64,000 nt of DNA from Capitulum mitella. Its lineage: Eukaryota > Arthropoda > Thecostraca > Pollicipedomorpha > Pollicipedidae. The position numbers were made by a program, and so were the translations under genes. Each line of letters starts with the position of its first letter. The stretch's first letter is position 1. Below the pieces are notes generated by a model, which saw only the letters and a list, made by a program, of their open reading frames with translations, was not told the origin of the DNA and did not search any database. The stretch is from contig CP099839.1 in assembly GCA_030062745.1 (NCBI GenBank), positions 36,613,293-36,677,292 on the forward strand. The letters are read 5' to 3'. Below, one piece after another: positions 37,186 to 48,900 of the stretch.

Positions 37186-38650
37186 TTTTAATGGCTACTG
37201 GAACAAAACAGAAGAAAACCATCAACATTTTGTATTATGCATGAGAGCATGCCATCATACAAGAGAAGTGAAAAACATAAATGCAAAATGCCCATAACTG
37301 GGCTAATTCATGGTACTCCTAATACCAACCCATCTCATTCCTTCCAGTCAAACTAAGGAAACATGACTGCATGACACTGGGGTATTAGTAGGCCACAAAC
37401 AGATGTCTAGCAGCACCAGTCACTTTTTCATTTAGATAACTGTACAGTGCGCACATTATCTCATCCTTGCCATGTAATGCCAGCCTGAAAACCATTTTTA
37501 ATAACTTATTTCATCTTACTCCTCATTCTAAATGAGTTTTACACATTTCTCGGCACTTCTGTGGGTTTTCATATTTTCTGTTGCTAACATAACACCTTTT
37601 TGTACAGGCAATACAACCTCAGTTTTCTTGACTTTACCAATAGCCAAATATAAAAGATCACAGGTTATCATATCTTTAAAGGATCAATGCATCCCAGGTA
37701 CTCAAAGCAATAACACAAGATATCCTGAAGTGCACAGCCATCATTTGCATTGTATGCAATATGTGGAACATTTGCGCAAGTGCAATGTACATCTTGCAAT
37801 GCAGACTTACAACAGTGAAAAGTTGCAAAGTTATACAAATGGCCATCTGTAAGTGCACCATTGCATACTTGCAAATAGTGAGAACATCTGTTGCTTATAC
37901 TGCATGTTATAAATTGATTTATACTGAAGCAGGCCTTAAAAACATTAATGGGCATGTTTCTACAAGGACAAAGATAACACATTTATGAAAGCATGAATGG
38001 CAAAACCAAAAAGCATTAATTTTGACTAGTAAATGCATACTGGCGGCTCAAATGTCAAAAAGAACATGTTGTTCTGCTTCATACATTTTTAGTTAGCTCA
38101 GCAATGACCATTCAATGGGGTTTTTCTGATTTTCTCAGTCACCTTCCTTTCCTGAAGATAACTGGGCCCTAACATTTCCTTGACTGTCAAGGGATACATG
38201 TACCTCACACAAGCCAAGGTTAAAACAAAATCATCATGTTTATAAAAAAAATTGGAATTTGCACCCTTACAGTATTCCATGGCACCATGAAGGAAATCTG
38301 GCATTTTTACTGCATGGGTGTAGAACTGGGACAGATTTTGGTATGGAAGAATAGATTCAAGTTGTCATTGTGACGTTGATCATGTACTTAAACTACCTAG
38401 ACAGGAAAATGCATGAATGGGCCTGGTTAGGAATTCCATACCAATGACTTCCTTCGGTATGGAAAACTCCATATCAAAGGTATACAAAGTTACCACCCTG
38501 TTGTATCATTTAAATGCACTTGTACACATGATAATTACTAAAACATTGAGTTGTTTGTGAGTTACGATACACAGGTTCTTGAGCTCAGACAGCTAGTCCT
38601 AATTTAAGTTTTGTGCTTACCAATTCACCAGTCAGCCGTCTGCAAATGTG
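35381..38650. other. CpG-depleted domain over the 5' part of ASH2L
   Basis: From intron 3 to upstream of exon 1 the sequence has very few CG dinucleotides but abundant TG and CA. I count 6 CG in the 1,080 bases 37441-38520, against 15 CG in only 300 bases at 17101-17400 in FRRS1-like intron 4. The domain coincides with the transcribed 5' half of ASH2L and ends near 38700. Confidence 0.7.
35583..35695. repeat. (TA)n microsatellite, two blocks
   Basis: Long uninterrupted (TA)n at 35583-35634 and about 35671-35695, separated by a TAATTATA-rich spacer, in ASH2L intron 3. Confidence 0.95.
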
Positions 38651-38775
38651 AAGTTTGTTTGTTTGTTTGTTTGTGAGTTAGGACACCTCTTGCCTCTTGG
38701 GCTCAGGTGTCCAAAGTCTTGGGTCCAGTCCTGTGTCTCGTCGGGCGTCAGTCAGTCGTCTGCAAATGTGAAGAA
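38560..38775. repeat. Degenerate direct repeat with (GTTT)n
   Basis: CAGTCAGCCGTCTGCAAATG (about 38630) and CAGTCAGTCGTCTGCAAATG (about 38750) are copies about 120 bp apart, each preceded by GTTTGTGAGTTA-like sequence. A (GTTT)n tract lies between them at 38655-38673. Confidence 0.7.
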
Positions 38776-39300
38776 AACCCTAAACGTAACGAAAATAAGC
38801 GTCATTTAGCGTGTTTACTTTCAGCCGTGCGGCGCGTAACGCGCTCGTAGTTCAGCACGGGTGGAATCCGTGAGACTAACTGACGGATGGTAATTACAGG
38901 CAAGCCAGTACTCCAAACTCTCTGAAGAAATCGATACCAGGTTCCTTTTAATCGAGGTGTCATATGCAAGTTACTATTTTTTCCGGAGCCTGATGACATG
39001 TAGGTGAGGACAATTAGTCTGGTCGGTGCCATAGTATCTGGGCACAAGACGGGCCACAGTGGATAACGCTGGTTTTCGATGCGTTTCGATGATACCGACT
39101 TGACCTGAAAGAAAAGTAAATCGCATAAGGTGCGACGCTTAGTGAATGTTTAAAATAACAGTCGGTCATCCGCAGCCCCGAGGAATGAGGTCGCCTGCAG
39201 CCGAAATCGGTAATTTATGTCGCTTTCATTGGCTAATGGCTGACCTTGCCAGCCTGCTGGTAGTTTTGTTGTACTGGAGGTTATTGACCTGACCTGAGGT
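38776..39300. promoter_or_regulatory. Candidate divergent promoter of ASH2L (-) and NOPCHAP1/ANKRD49 (+)
   Basis: This is the only stretch with ordinary CpG frequency (GCCGTGCGGCGCGTAACGCG and neighbours) between two CpG deserts that flank it. ASH2L starts to its left on the minus strand and NOPCHAP1 to its right on the plus strand. CpG retained between methylated gene bodies is what a constitutively unmethylated promoter leaves. Transcription start sites cannot be seen directly. Confidence 0.45.
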
Positions 39301-39893
39301 TATCAAGTTCCGCGAAAAAAGGGAAATTGCACATGGTTCATCGATTGGTAAGGGTTTGGTGGTGATTTGTTTGATGCTATCAGAGCATTGGAATGCCTGC
39401 AACTTGGGTTTAGCAAGAACCGGAAGTTTCCGTGGAGTTTTGTTGATTTCTGATGTGACCTAGGGTCACCAAATCCTGTGAAATGGGGGTTTTTGGAATA
39501 CCATTTCGAGGAATTAGAAGTTGAGGTCAATCAATCAAACATGCTTGTAGCTTCGGGTCACATGTATTTATCACCTGTCGTTTAGCCCCACAGAGTTGTA
39601 GCTCCGAAATTCTACCCGACGTTGGTACGTGGTAGATCGGTGACACACGTGCTGTGTGGGCTGGACACGCGAGGTACGGCTGAATGGTTATTGCAATGGT
39701 CAGTTACGGTTTGGATGAAGGCTGTTCGGATGTTCATTGCAAATGCACGTATAAACATACATACTGAACTCAGCTGCCATTTTGTCTGACTTCTTTACAT
39801 CTTGTTTTAGTGACGTGCTATGTATCTAGCTGAGTACTCTGGAAAGCCACCTGGAAGCTTTTCGTCTGTTTTTCTGGCACAAATTGTGAAGCG

Positions 39894-40877
39894 TATGGTG
39901 CAATGCTTAGTCTGGCCTGTAAGCATTTGGTCACCCTGCTCCCAAGAGTGTTTTGGATGGATTGGGTAAGGGAATGTTTTGCCATCATTAAAAGGGATGT
40001 CCTGCCTTGGTTGAGTTTTCACAAGTAGGCAAGGTTGGTTGGAAAAGTATTGTTTCTGCCATTTTCATTACTCATTTTGTGAATTGTGCAGGCATACACC
40101 AAATGATGTCATGCTGGCCTGTAGTCAATGAACTCAAAAAGTTATTGATATGAGATGTCATGCAGAAGCTGTAAATAGTGCACAGTTGAGAGGATGCTTG
40201 AGAGTTATGGAATGTTGGATTGACCAGTACCATAGGATTAACCCTCCATAGAGAAAAGTTTTAAGACAAATGTTACAGGTAGGCTTTTAAGGTGGCAGGT
40301 TACAGTATAGCCATCCCATTTTCAAGCTTGTGTCAAGGTGGGTCATTTCCAGTACTTGGCTTTGGAACTAGGGCAGGATCAAATCATGAACCTGGAATTC
40401 CTCTGCACTGTTAAGATAAAATGCATGTCAGTGCATGGAAAGAAATGTCTTTAAGGCCACTGCTGCTCCCTTGCAACATATATCTGCTAGGATATTTGCC
40501 TATGCCCCAGATTGAAAGATTTGCAATTGCTTAGTAAATTTGGTTTAGCAGGACCCATTTTCCATTTGATTTCTTTATCATGAAATTTCTTGCTTTCATT
40601 GCTTTCATGTTCAAAATATTGTGTAATCATTAAGTTGATGTCAGATGTTCAGCTAACATTGCAGTTTTATTTTCCAAAGCAAATGATACTTTCATCCATT
40701 CATTTATGAGGATGGCTGAGCAGTTTTTTAAGCTGTTGAATGTGCATTTCATGCATACTGGTTTTGTTTTAGGACTGGTTCATTATGTGGTAGCTCTGTT
40801 GCCATGGCCTCTGACCATTGCAAATCCAGCAAGACATCATCTGATCTGCTGAGTGCTGGTGTGCAGGGCTCAGGTGT
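39894..40877. other. 984-bp stretch without any CpG, upstream of and into NOPCHAP1
   Basis: No CG dinucleotide occurs between 39894 and 40877. It probably corresponds to a 5' UTR intron plus the start of the NOPCHAP1 exon. A good acceptor (GGTTTTGTTTTAG, ending at 40772) lies 31 nt before the NOPCHAP1 ATG. CpG density jumps sharply inside the NOPCHAP1 ORF. Confidence 0.75.
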
Positions 40878-41268
40878 CGAATCACTGCTGCTGTTGAAGA
40901 AGCCCCCGGCAGTTGGCGAGCACACCACATTTCGCGTACCACCCAGCTCTCTGCTCGACCGCTGTCGCGCCTTCCTGCCCCGCATGCGCGAAGCTGAGGC
41001 AGAACTGCACCAAAGGGTAGCCGAGGGTGGCGCCGACTGTGTCAGTATTGAGGCCGACGACTCAGCACGGCCGCACATTGAGCTGAACCTAGGCCTGTGT
41101 GAATTCGAGTCGAGTTCGAGCGACTCGGACTCGGACTCGGACGCCGAGGCGGCCAGCGGCGCCGAGGACGCGCCCGTCGGCCCGGTGACGGCCGACAACA
41201 TCCGACTGCCGGGCGCTGCCGGCCGACGGCTGGTGACCGAGCTGCCGGCCGCCGACGACCGCCACTGA
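40804..41268 (+). CDS. NOPCHAP1: NOP protein chaperone 1 (C12orf45-like), 154 aa
   Basis: In humans NOPCHAP1 links NOP58 to the R2TP/RUVBL1-RUVBL2 machinery during box C/D snoRNP assembly. The ORF is uninterrupted, with ATG in a good context (GTTGCCATGG). Family landmarks: SSLLDRCRAFLPRMREAEAEL (aa 49-68, matching the LLD..FLP.M segment), the conserved IELNLGL stretch (92-98), a Ser/Asp acidic tract (99-114, matching the acidic region of the human protein) and DNIRLPG (131-137, DNIKLP in human). Length is close to the human protein (about 185 aa). A likely 5' UTR intron acceptor ends at 40772. The stop is followed after 11 nt by the ANKRD49 start, so both may share an mRNA. Identity rests on these short motifs in correct order. 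Confidence 0.82.
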   Translation: MASDHCKSSKTSSDLLSAGVQGSGVESLLLLKKPPAVGEHTTFRVPPSSLLDRCRAFLPRMREAEAELHQRVAEGGADCVSIEADDSARPHIELNLGLCEFESSSSDSDSDSDAEAASGAEDAPVGPVTADNIRLPGAAGRRLVTELPAADDRH

Positions 41269-41279
41269 ACGCGGCGGCG

Positions 41280-43476
41280 ATGAGCGACAGCGACTCTGAG
41301 GGCAGCGCCGCCTCCGAGCCGGACCTGGAACAGCTGACGCGCCAGGCGGCCGAGGCCAAGCTGCTGCGGGCCGCCTCGGGGCGCGGCTCGTCCGGCGAGG
41401 ACGACGCCGAGGCCGAGCGTGACGTCGACAGGCACGGTGAGCGGCCCACTGACTGGGACGAATGACAGGAACAGCCCACTGACAGGGACGACGTGCATGC
41501 CCTGTCGGGTGCCATTGACCTAAAATAGTCACGGGGAATGTATAAGCTCGACTGTGTTATCTCGTGCCTCTGTAAAAGCAAGCGTCGGATTTGCAAATGC
41601 AACGCAAAGCATGCCTTGTAGAGATGTTTCTTACCTGCAGTTGACACGGATGTTGCAGATCGACTGTCGGCCGCTTACGCTGGGGTTGGATACCTTTGCA
41701 GAATCGCCCAGTGGGGAGCTGTTGTGGACGGCGGAAAGGGGTTTGAAAGACCGAGTCAGCCGTCTGCTGCAGAATGACAGGACTCTCGTCCAGGCGCGGG
41801 ATGACGATGGTTACACGCCACTCCATCGTGCTGCTTACAACGACCACGCCGAGATAGTGGAGGTATGGTGCATAGTAAATTCATTGCCTTGCCCTGCTGT
41901 ATCTGAGCCTCATGTGCATAACACATGGTTTTTGTTGTATTCAAGTTGGAAGATATTTCCTTTGGTTGTCTTAAGGCTGTGTATGAATTCTACGCTTGCC
42001 GGGCGCCAGCTTTCCAAAGCTGTCATTTGAAGGCGTGCCGTGAGTGCTCTTTGTGCGCTGGACGTTGTCGCGTCTGGCGCTCGGATGTTTGACGGGGGGC
42101 CCGTGTTGCCGCAGCTGCTGCTGGCTGCGGGGGCTGACCCGGCCGCCCGGACCGGCGAGCTCTGGACGCCGCTGCACTCGGCCGCCAGGTGGAACTCGGT
42201 CGCCTGCATCCGGCTGCTGGTGCTGCACGGAGCTGACGTGAACGCCGTCACATCCGGAGGTTTGTGTCGTGGCTCATGTGCTCGTACTCAGGCATTTGAA
42301 TGCGAGCGAGACCATGGGCTGATTGAGCCTTACGTCATCTAGCAGAAAAACTGAACTGAATGGCCAGCGCTGCTCGACCTGGTCCTTACCACTTTGTAGA
42401 GGGTACGAACTTCATAACCATTGGTCACAAAATTGTAAAATGCTCCTTAGAAACCAGACAATTTCTTGAAATCGATGCATTCACACAGCAAAGCTTGCAA
42501 GCTTGTTCGCTCACAGGGCTGCCGAGGGGAGTGTTTTTGCTCTATTGTTTTCATCTCCGTTTTTCAAGCTTAGTTATCGTAGCCAATATTGGCGCCCCTA
42601 ACGGTTAAACTTGCAATTTCTTGGCTCACAAAATACCGAAAGCGATCGATAAATGGCTGTTTGCATCCCTAAAGACAAAATGGGGAGGTGTAATATGTCA
42701 GCAGTATTGTTGATATACATCAAGACTTAGAAACTAAATGGCCACGCTTTTCATACGCCCCACGAGGTGCCTTGCTGGTTACTGGACCTTTATTTTGGAG
42801 GTAATTTCGTGCTCTTTTTCTTTGTCGTATATCTTTTAATCAGTGATAGCCTTTACATATTCATGTTAATATACACATTGTTGGCTGTTCCCTATACAAG
42901 TCATTAATAGACCTGTGTTTTCGGATCCCAATGAAATGCGGTTTTCCACGTTGTGCGCCCTGTTCTAAGGTGACTGGGGCAAGTGTTTTGTCATGTAGGC
43001 ATCTTTTTGCTCTGCCGGGAGTCGGCGTTTCCGAGGTGAGGCAATGACGTTCCGAGGTCAGCGAAGGGGTCGATTCAAGGCGAGGATGTCCTTCGTTCCG
43101 TCAGGATCTAGGCAGGTCAGCAAAGGGGTTAGTACAAGACGAGGATGCCCTTTTTCTGTCATAATCCAGCCTCATGTCTGGCCATGACTTGTTGTTTATA
43201 GGGGGCTGCAACGTTAGTTTTTGTCCGCCCGGAATGTCGATGCACGGGCACCGGTTCTGATTCTGTGGATGCATCTTGTGCCCAGGCCTGACGCCACTGA
43301 TGGTGGCCACCTCTAACGCGAGCGCGCGAGACGCCTGCTTCCTACTGCTCAACACGCCCGGCGTGAAGCTGGACGCCACCAACGACAGTGGCGACACGGC
43401 CGTAGCCATCGCCGCCCGCTCGGCCGCCATCATGCCGCTCTTCGAGATGGCCGAGCCGTACATGACCGACATCTGA
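41280..43476 (+). CDS. ANKRD49: Ankyrin repeat domain-containing protein 49, 4 exons, 217 aa
   Basis: Exons 41280-41436, 41702-41862, 42115-42259 and 43286-43476 sum to 654 nt with matching phases (1, 0, 1). The N-terminus is acidic and Ser-rich (SDSDSEGSAASEPD). Ankyrin repeats follow: GELLWTAERGLKDRVSRLL (57-75), DGYTPLHRAAYNDHAEIVELLLAAGADP (88-115), ELWTPLHSAARWNSVACIRLLVLHGADVN (120-148), LTPLMVATSNASARDACFLLL (156-176), and a final TAVAIAARS helix. Repeat order and the short C-terminus match ANKRD49 (human 239 aa), for which a nuclear regulatory role has been proposed. The start at 41280 is the only in-frame Met before the donor at 41437, and the upstream 11 nt separate it from the NOPCHAP1 stop. 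Confidence 0.88.
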
Positions 43477-45988
43477 GCCCAAAGCCGGACGTGTGATGTC
43501 AGGTCCGTTGTGGACGTCAGAGATCCGTGGCAGGCAGAGGAGGCTGGTGGCACCGGCGTCTGGCTGCAGGGGGTGTCCGGTGAAACTCGTCCTCTCACAG
43601 GCCGTTCCGTGCCAATCGACGGTGGAATGGGGAATGTATGAGAATGTGTTGATGGCATGCTGTTGCTGGTTTTCGATCTGTGGTTGTATTTACATAAAAT
43701 ACACAGAGAATTCATCGGAAGGACCTGTAAATCGTATGATATTTGAGATGTCGTAAGAGGCGTAGACAGGACTTTGCCAAAGATGGGACTAGTTTAGTAA
43801 GAACAAAAACAACCCGACCCCGCTCAAAGTAGAACTCTCCAAATCGTGTCTATTTTATTATCAAACAATGGATTTCTTCTCACTTTTGGTGTGTAAAGAA
43901 ACGTCGCACCTCCGACCCAGGTGGAGTCGGAGGTGGTGTCCTCCCCTTCCCACTGGCTATGTCAATGGATGTCGCCACATCTAGGCGCGTGTTGGAATCT
44001 GTTTGGTACGTGACGTACTGGATGCCGATGATGTGGCTAGCAGTGTCTGGCCGCGTATCCGGTGCGGACCGGCGATTGTGCTGATGTCATAGCACAGCAA
44101 TGCTGCAGCTGGCGGCGAATTTTAACCGAATCCCCGCCGCGACATGCTAAAACAGGGCAGGCGTCGGGCAGCAACGTCTCTCGCCGTGTGCTCTGCCTTC
44201 AAGTTGGACGGAAAGACATTCTCAGGACCAGTTGTTTTGTCTACTTTGATGAGTTTGATTAAGCGCGTTCTCTTTCAATAGCGGTAATAAGCGACTGTTT
44301 GATGCCATGAGAGTAACCCACGCCAGACCCCAACCACTGCTCAGTGAACTGTGAATTACGAAGCGTGCCTCAAAATTTTAACCAACAGGATAAGTAGTAA
44401 TAACGGGCACCATCCACTGCAGCGAAAACAATGGCATCTGCCGAAGCTTGGCAAGGAATGGAATTTCTCCCCAGCAATGGGCTTGGCAGGGACGTAGCCA
44501 AGGGGGCTATGCTCCCCCCTGAACTAAGTGGTCTACACTGGATACATAGCGATTTTGCACGAACACATTACAGTGATCATATATATGTTGCAAACACAAA
44601 CATTAGATGTGTTCCTGTGCATTACATAGGAGGCAAATTGCATGAAATTGCTGCTTTTTCCTATAAATTTTGTCATGTCAGTGGCATATGACAAAATTTG
44701 GCATTTGTCCCCCTCCACCAAGGAAAGTCCTGGCTAAGTGCCTGGGGCTCGGCATTGGTCCTAGGCTGCAATGCCGATTATATATGGTACATTTAAGCAG
44801 AGGAGCTCTTCGGCAAGTTGACTACGGTCCAGAGGGTATATTGGGGTATTCCTCGCTGATGTATTTCTGCGTGAACCAAATGCCATGTTTGTTGCACGGG
44901 GCTAAACCACTAACCACTTGCAGTTTAGTGTTGCAAATGTAACACGAAAAAGCCTGAAATCTAAAATCAGTCCTGTGGCTATGCTCGGAAACCACGGACC
45001 TGAGCTCCCTTCCCGCCAGGCCCGCCCGAAGTTTCTTGTTTTCGTTACAGGCAAGCAGTCCGCTAAGGCAATTCTGGTTGTCTAGACGTACGTGAAAAGG
45101 ACATTGCAAATGTCAGCTGTTGCAGTAGATATCGTGTACTATTACAGTCGATTCTAAGTGAATTCCCGTTTCTATCAACTTTAAGACTGATTTTTCCTGG
45201 GAATGGATTCGCACCGACCCCAGATATGTCTTCCAATTTTCTAGATGCCAAAAATGCCGAACTTAGCGTATAAAAGTTCAATCATACGAAAAAGAAACGC
45301 CATGTCATATGTAAGGACAGATAGGTACAGCGTCGACGTTGATTTGAGATTAGCACCGTTTTGCCGTAAACAGAATGTCGCTCTTCTTGGCAACAAATGT
45401 GTATGAGGAATTTTGGCAAAGCTATGTGTAACAGTCCGCAGATTTTTAACCAGCATCTTTCGCTATCGATTTTAATTCCTTGATGTTACTTTCAGGAAAT
45501 ACGAAAAAGTTCAAAATCTTTACACATTGACTACTGATGCCTTTCATCACGTTTAAGCGAAAATAATCCATTTTCGCGATACCCGGGCCTAAATTTTCAG
45601 CGTAGGTACCCAGTCTTAAAAAGCATTATTTGTGCTCCACCGCATACTGCCACTAAATGGTGCCAATCCATTTCAGGTGCACCACAAAGGCCTCAAATGC
45701 GCAAATGGGGAGGAAGAGCCTTGGTGTGTATTGGGTAGGCTGTATGAGATGGAGTAGAGTGGTGTTGTTGAGACCTACGAGTGGATTTTGTGCTATTGTG
45801 ATGGGATGTCGAAGACGGCTTCTGACTTTTCGTGCAGCATTCCTTTGAAATAGCGGATATGAAATTTTCTTCGTTTTGGAAAGTTGTTGAAATTGAACCC
45901 AGGCTACTATAGACTGCGTATCGTTAAGTAAGACAGCACTGTGAATTGATAAAGTTACTGTACCGTTGCTGATGCAAGACAGTGGTAG
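43477..45988. other. ANKRD49 3' region and AGAP 5' flank, no further gene seen
   Basis: Apart from the MITE-like element at 44487-44744 I see no coding exon. CpG frequency is ordinary up to about 45980 and then falls at the first AGAP exon, so the AGAP promoter may lie in the right part. Confidence 0.4.
44487..44744. mobile_element. MITE-like element with CAGGGACGTAGCCAAGG termini
   Basis: The block starts CAGGGACGTAGCCAAGGGGG and ends CCCCCTCCACCAAGGAAAGTCCTGGCTAAGTGCCTG, so its ends are imperfect inverted repeats (CAGG.AC.TAGCCA). Termini resemble those at 7147 and 29226 but the interior differs (AT-rich), suggesting a related subfamily. Confidence 0.5.
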
Positions 45989-48900
45989 ATGCTTCAGCCA
46001 TTTTCCAGAAAGGGTAATGGGCTTTTGTATGAAGAAAATCTGAATGAACTCCAATCAAGCTTGCCAAGGATGTCCTCAAGACCTCACATGCCTTTCTTTT
46101 CAAACTCCCATGCCATCAGGCAGGAGATACAGCGCTTTGAAAGTGTTCATCCCTCTATCTATGCAATATATGAGTTAATCGAGCATGTCCAGGATCCAGC
46201 ATTAGCCCAGCAAGTCCGTGAACATGTTGTATGCATAGAAGGTAAGCAGAAGTCATCAGTCAGTTCTGCATGGCATTGTTCACTGCTCTTTGTGTCATGT
46301 GCCAGCTACCACAGGGTTTTGGACTGTGGGTAGCTGCCCACTATGATTTGGACAGTATGAACATGTTCTTCACTTTCCATGGGGCATGGAATGCAATACC
46401 TGTAAAAATTGCTTTTGGTGCAAATAACAAAAACATGTCATCATTTGTGGTGAGCTCCAAAACAACTAGGCACTGTGGTATATGTCATGGTTCTGAGTGT
46501 ACCCAGATCTCATTTTGTGCACACTTGTATGTTGGATTATTCTGATACAAACTATGTAAGTTTTTTCAGGATATGTTAATAAGGCTGCTGGAAGTATTAC
46601 CTTTAGCACTAATTAAATCGTTTGTTGTGCTGGTTGCAGTGAAAAGTATGGTTTTCTGTACTTCTGTGGATGCAGCAGATGTTTCAGGGCCATATTCTGA
46701 TGTAGCACTGACTAAAGCATGCCTAAGACAGAATATTGATGAGGAGAAATGATTCTGCTTTAATTAATGAAAATTGCAAAAATTGGTGTGTAACTTGGTG
46801 TGACATCCTCTGAAGCACAGTTTTCATTAGTATGCCATTAATGCTGGAAGTTTTGTTTAAATTGTCTGTATGTAATTAAGACTGACATAAAATGTTTAAA
46901 CTGAGTAAAAAAGAAAATAGGAAAATAAGTGGCATGATGAAATGCACTCAGTTTAGAGGATTTTAAGGTCATTGTTGTCAGCCCAGTAAAATGATTAAAA
47001 AGATCAGATGTGCATCCATATTTGCAGATAAAAGCACTGGACTCCTGTTTGTTGTAATAGGTAATGTGTTGGATTACAATGATGACCACTCCAGGGGCAT
47101 AGTGTTCCAGGCCAACTGCATTCTACTGAGCTTTCTGACATGTTTTGTGGAGTTTCATTTCATTGAGGTATCACACATATGTGCCATCATGGAAATGGGA
47201 CTTTTAGGCACACAGAAAAATAGCTTGGTGACAAAAGAAGTGGCAAACATATAACCGCAATGACAGTGGTACATGGATGAGGCTTGGGGATGGAGGATAG
47301 AGATATGATGGCAGGCTTCCAGTCAAGGACAGCATTTAGTAAGGCACTGGTCTCAGGCACAAGGCCCCCCTGAAAAAAGGCAAGGCTAAGGGTACAACAA
47401 AAAATGTTGAGTGTGGTGCAGATCACTGCAGCCATTCCTTTGCAGCACTTGAAGCAAGAACTCAAACTGAAGGGTAAAGGGCTAAGTTCTGTGAAGGGAT
47501 GGAAAAGGCTAGGAGTGCAAATGAAGAATGAAGGATTCTCAGCATCATGACTGAGTCATTCAGCACTCAAATTAAGTTCATAGCATCATGTACTGGAAAT
47601 ATAGAGATATTATGCTAATAAATTGGATCATTTAATTACATTGTCATTGTTCATTGGCCCTGTGCAGTGCTTAGAAGCCTACCAAAATGATCAAACATGG
47701 CCACATAAAATATGCAAAGCAGTCTGTCACTGTTCACCATTTATTGCTACATGCTGATCTGTGTGAACACCTTGCCTGACACTGATTGTTGTGCAGGTCA
47801 CTGTGGCTCTGTGTTCATTGTCTTGTGATGTCTCCCAAGAGCTAGCAGTTTTAAACCCAAAACAGAAAGTGTTGCTCAGACACCCAGTCCATGTGGTGTG
47901 TTTTCTGACATGATTGCAAAATAATTGCAAGATGTCTGCATATCTTCTGGTTTAGTGCTTGGGGAAGAATTAATCCACACTTGCACCAATGTGGTCAGCA
48001 GGCCATGGTTTGTACAACAGACATTGTTTTGCTCATTGAACCCTGGTTGAAATATCATCTTTGAAACACACTAGTCAAGCTTACAGTAATGTGCTGGTTC
48101 ATTTTATGTTTGTGTTGTTTAAATATTTACTGGCCCAAAAGGGAACAATCCATATTTATAAGTGTCTTAAACCAAGATAACCAATTCATAGTTTGTAGTC
48201 CCGGAACCCATCATGCAATGTGCATTGTATCCTGCAGTTCCTTTTTTCAACATTTTCAGGGGTTCAAAGAAATCTCACATGGTTTTCCTGTCATTCTGCT
48301 CAGCTATGTCCAGTTTACAGCCATTACATGTCACAAGTGGGCACAGGCCCTTGGATGCTTGCCTCTGACCTTCATCAAGTCATATTGGAGAATGGCTACC
48401 ACAGAAACCTTTTAATGATACACGTTTTCTAAAGCCTGACACTTTTCATAACTTTAGCCCTGGGAACATTAGCAGCAACATTTTTGCAGACTAGCCAAGT
48501 CCATTTATTAAAAGGTGACCAAACTGAAACATTTCTTTAGAAACACATCATTTCTTACCTTCTCAGTTCACAACCAGATATGCCAAAATGATTATGCACT
48601 TGCTGCAATGTGAAAAATAATCATATTACACATACCTCTGTGGGCTGGTAATGAATTTTGATTCTGATATCATTCACCAGTGAGGAGTAGATATGACGTG
48701 TCTCACAATTAGCAGACTAGTTGTTGCCACTGGGGCTCACAGGGGTGACACACTTCTTTTTCCTTGCTTGCATTTCTCATGAGATCGGTTTGTCCTGTTT
48801 TGGAGCCAGGTTGTGGCTTTTGTGTCCTGTGTTTTCCCTGTACTGTATGCATAAAAAAGACAAAATTGGTGCAGTTTGCCTTAAAGCTGCTTCAGTTTCC

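Noticed and set aside
37634-37670. Alternative ASH2L first exon ending GGCTATTG before GTAAAG
   Set aside because: An in-frame TGA lies just upstream without an acceptor or ATG. The exon at 37185-37091 gives an open frame, an ATG and the CGYC zinc-ligand pair.
38802-39047. 81-codon minus-strand ORF upstream of ASH2L (MAPTRLIVLTYMSSG..)
   Set aside because: No recognisable family, no conserved splice pattern with ASH2L exon 1, and it overlaps the likely promoter or 5' UTR. It is kept as unsupported.
40749-41647. Long minus-strand ORFs opposite NOPCHAP1/ANKRD49 exon 1
   Set aside because: Ser/Arg/Pro-rich antisense shadows of GC-rich plus-strand exons, with no conserved motif.
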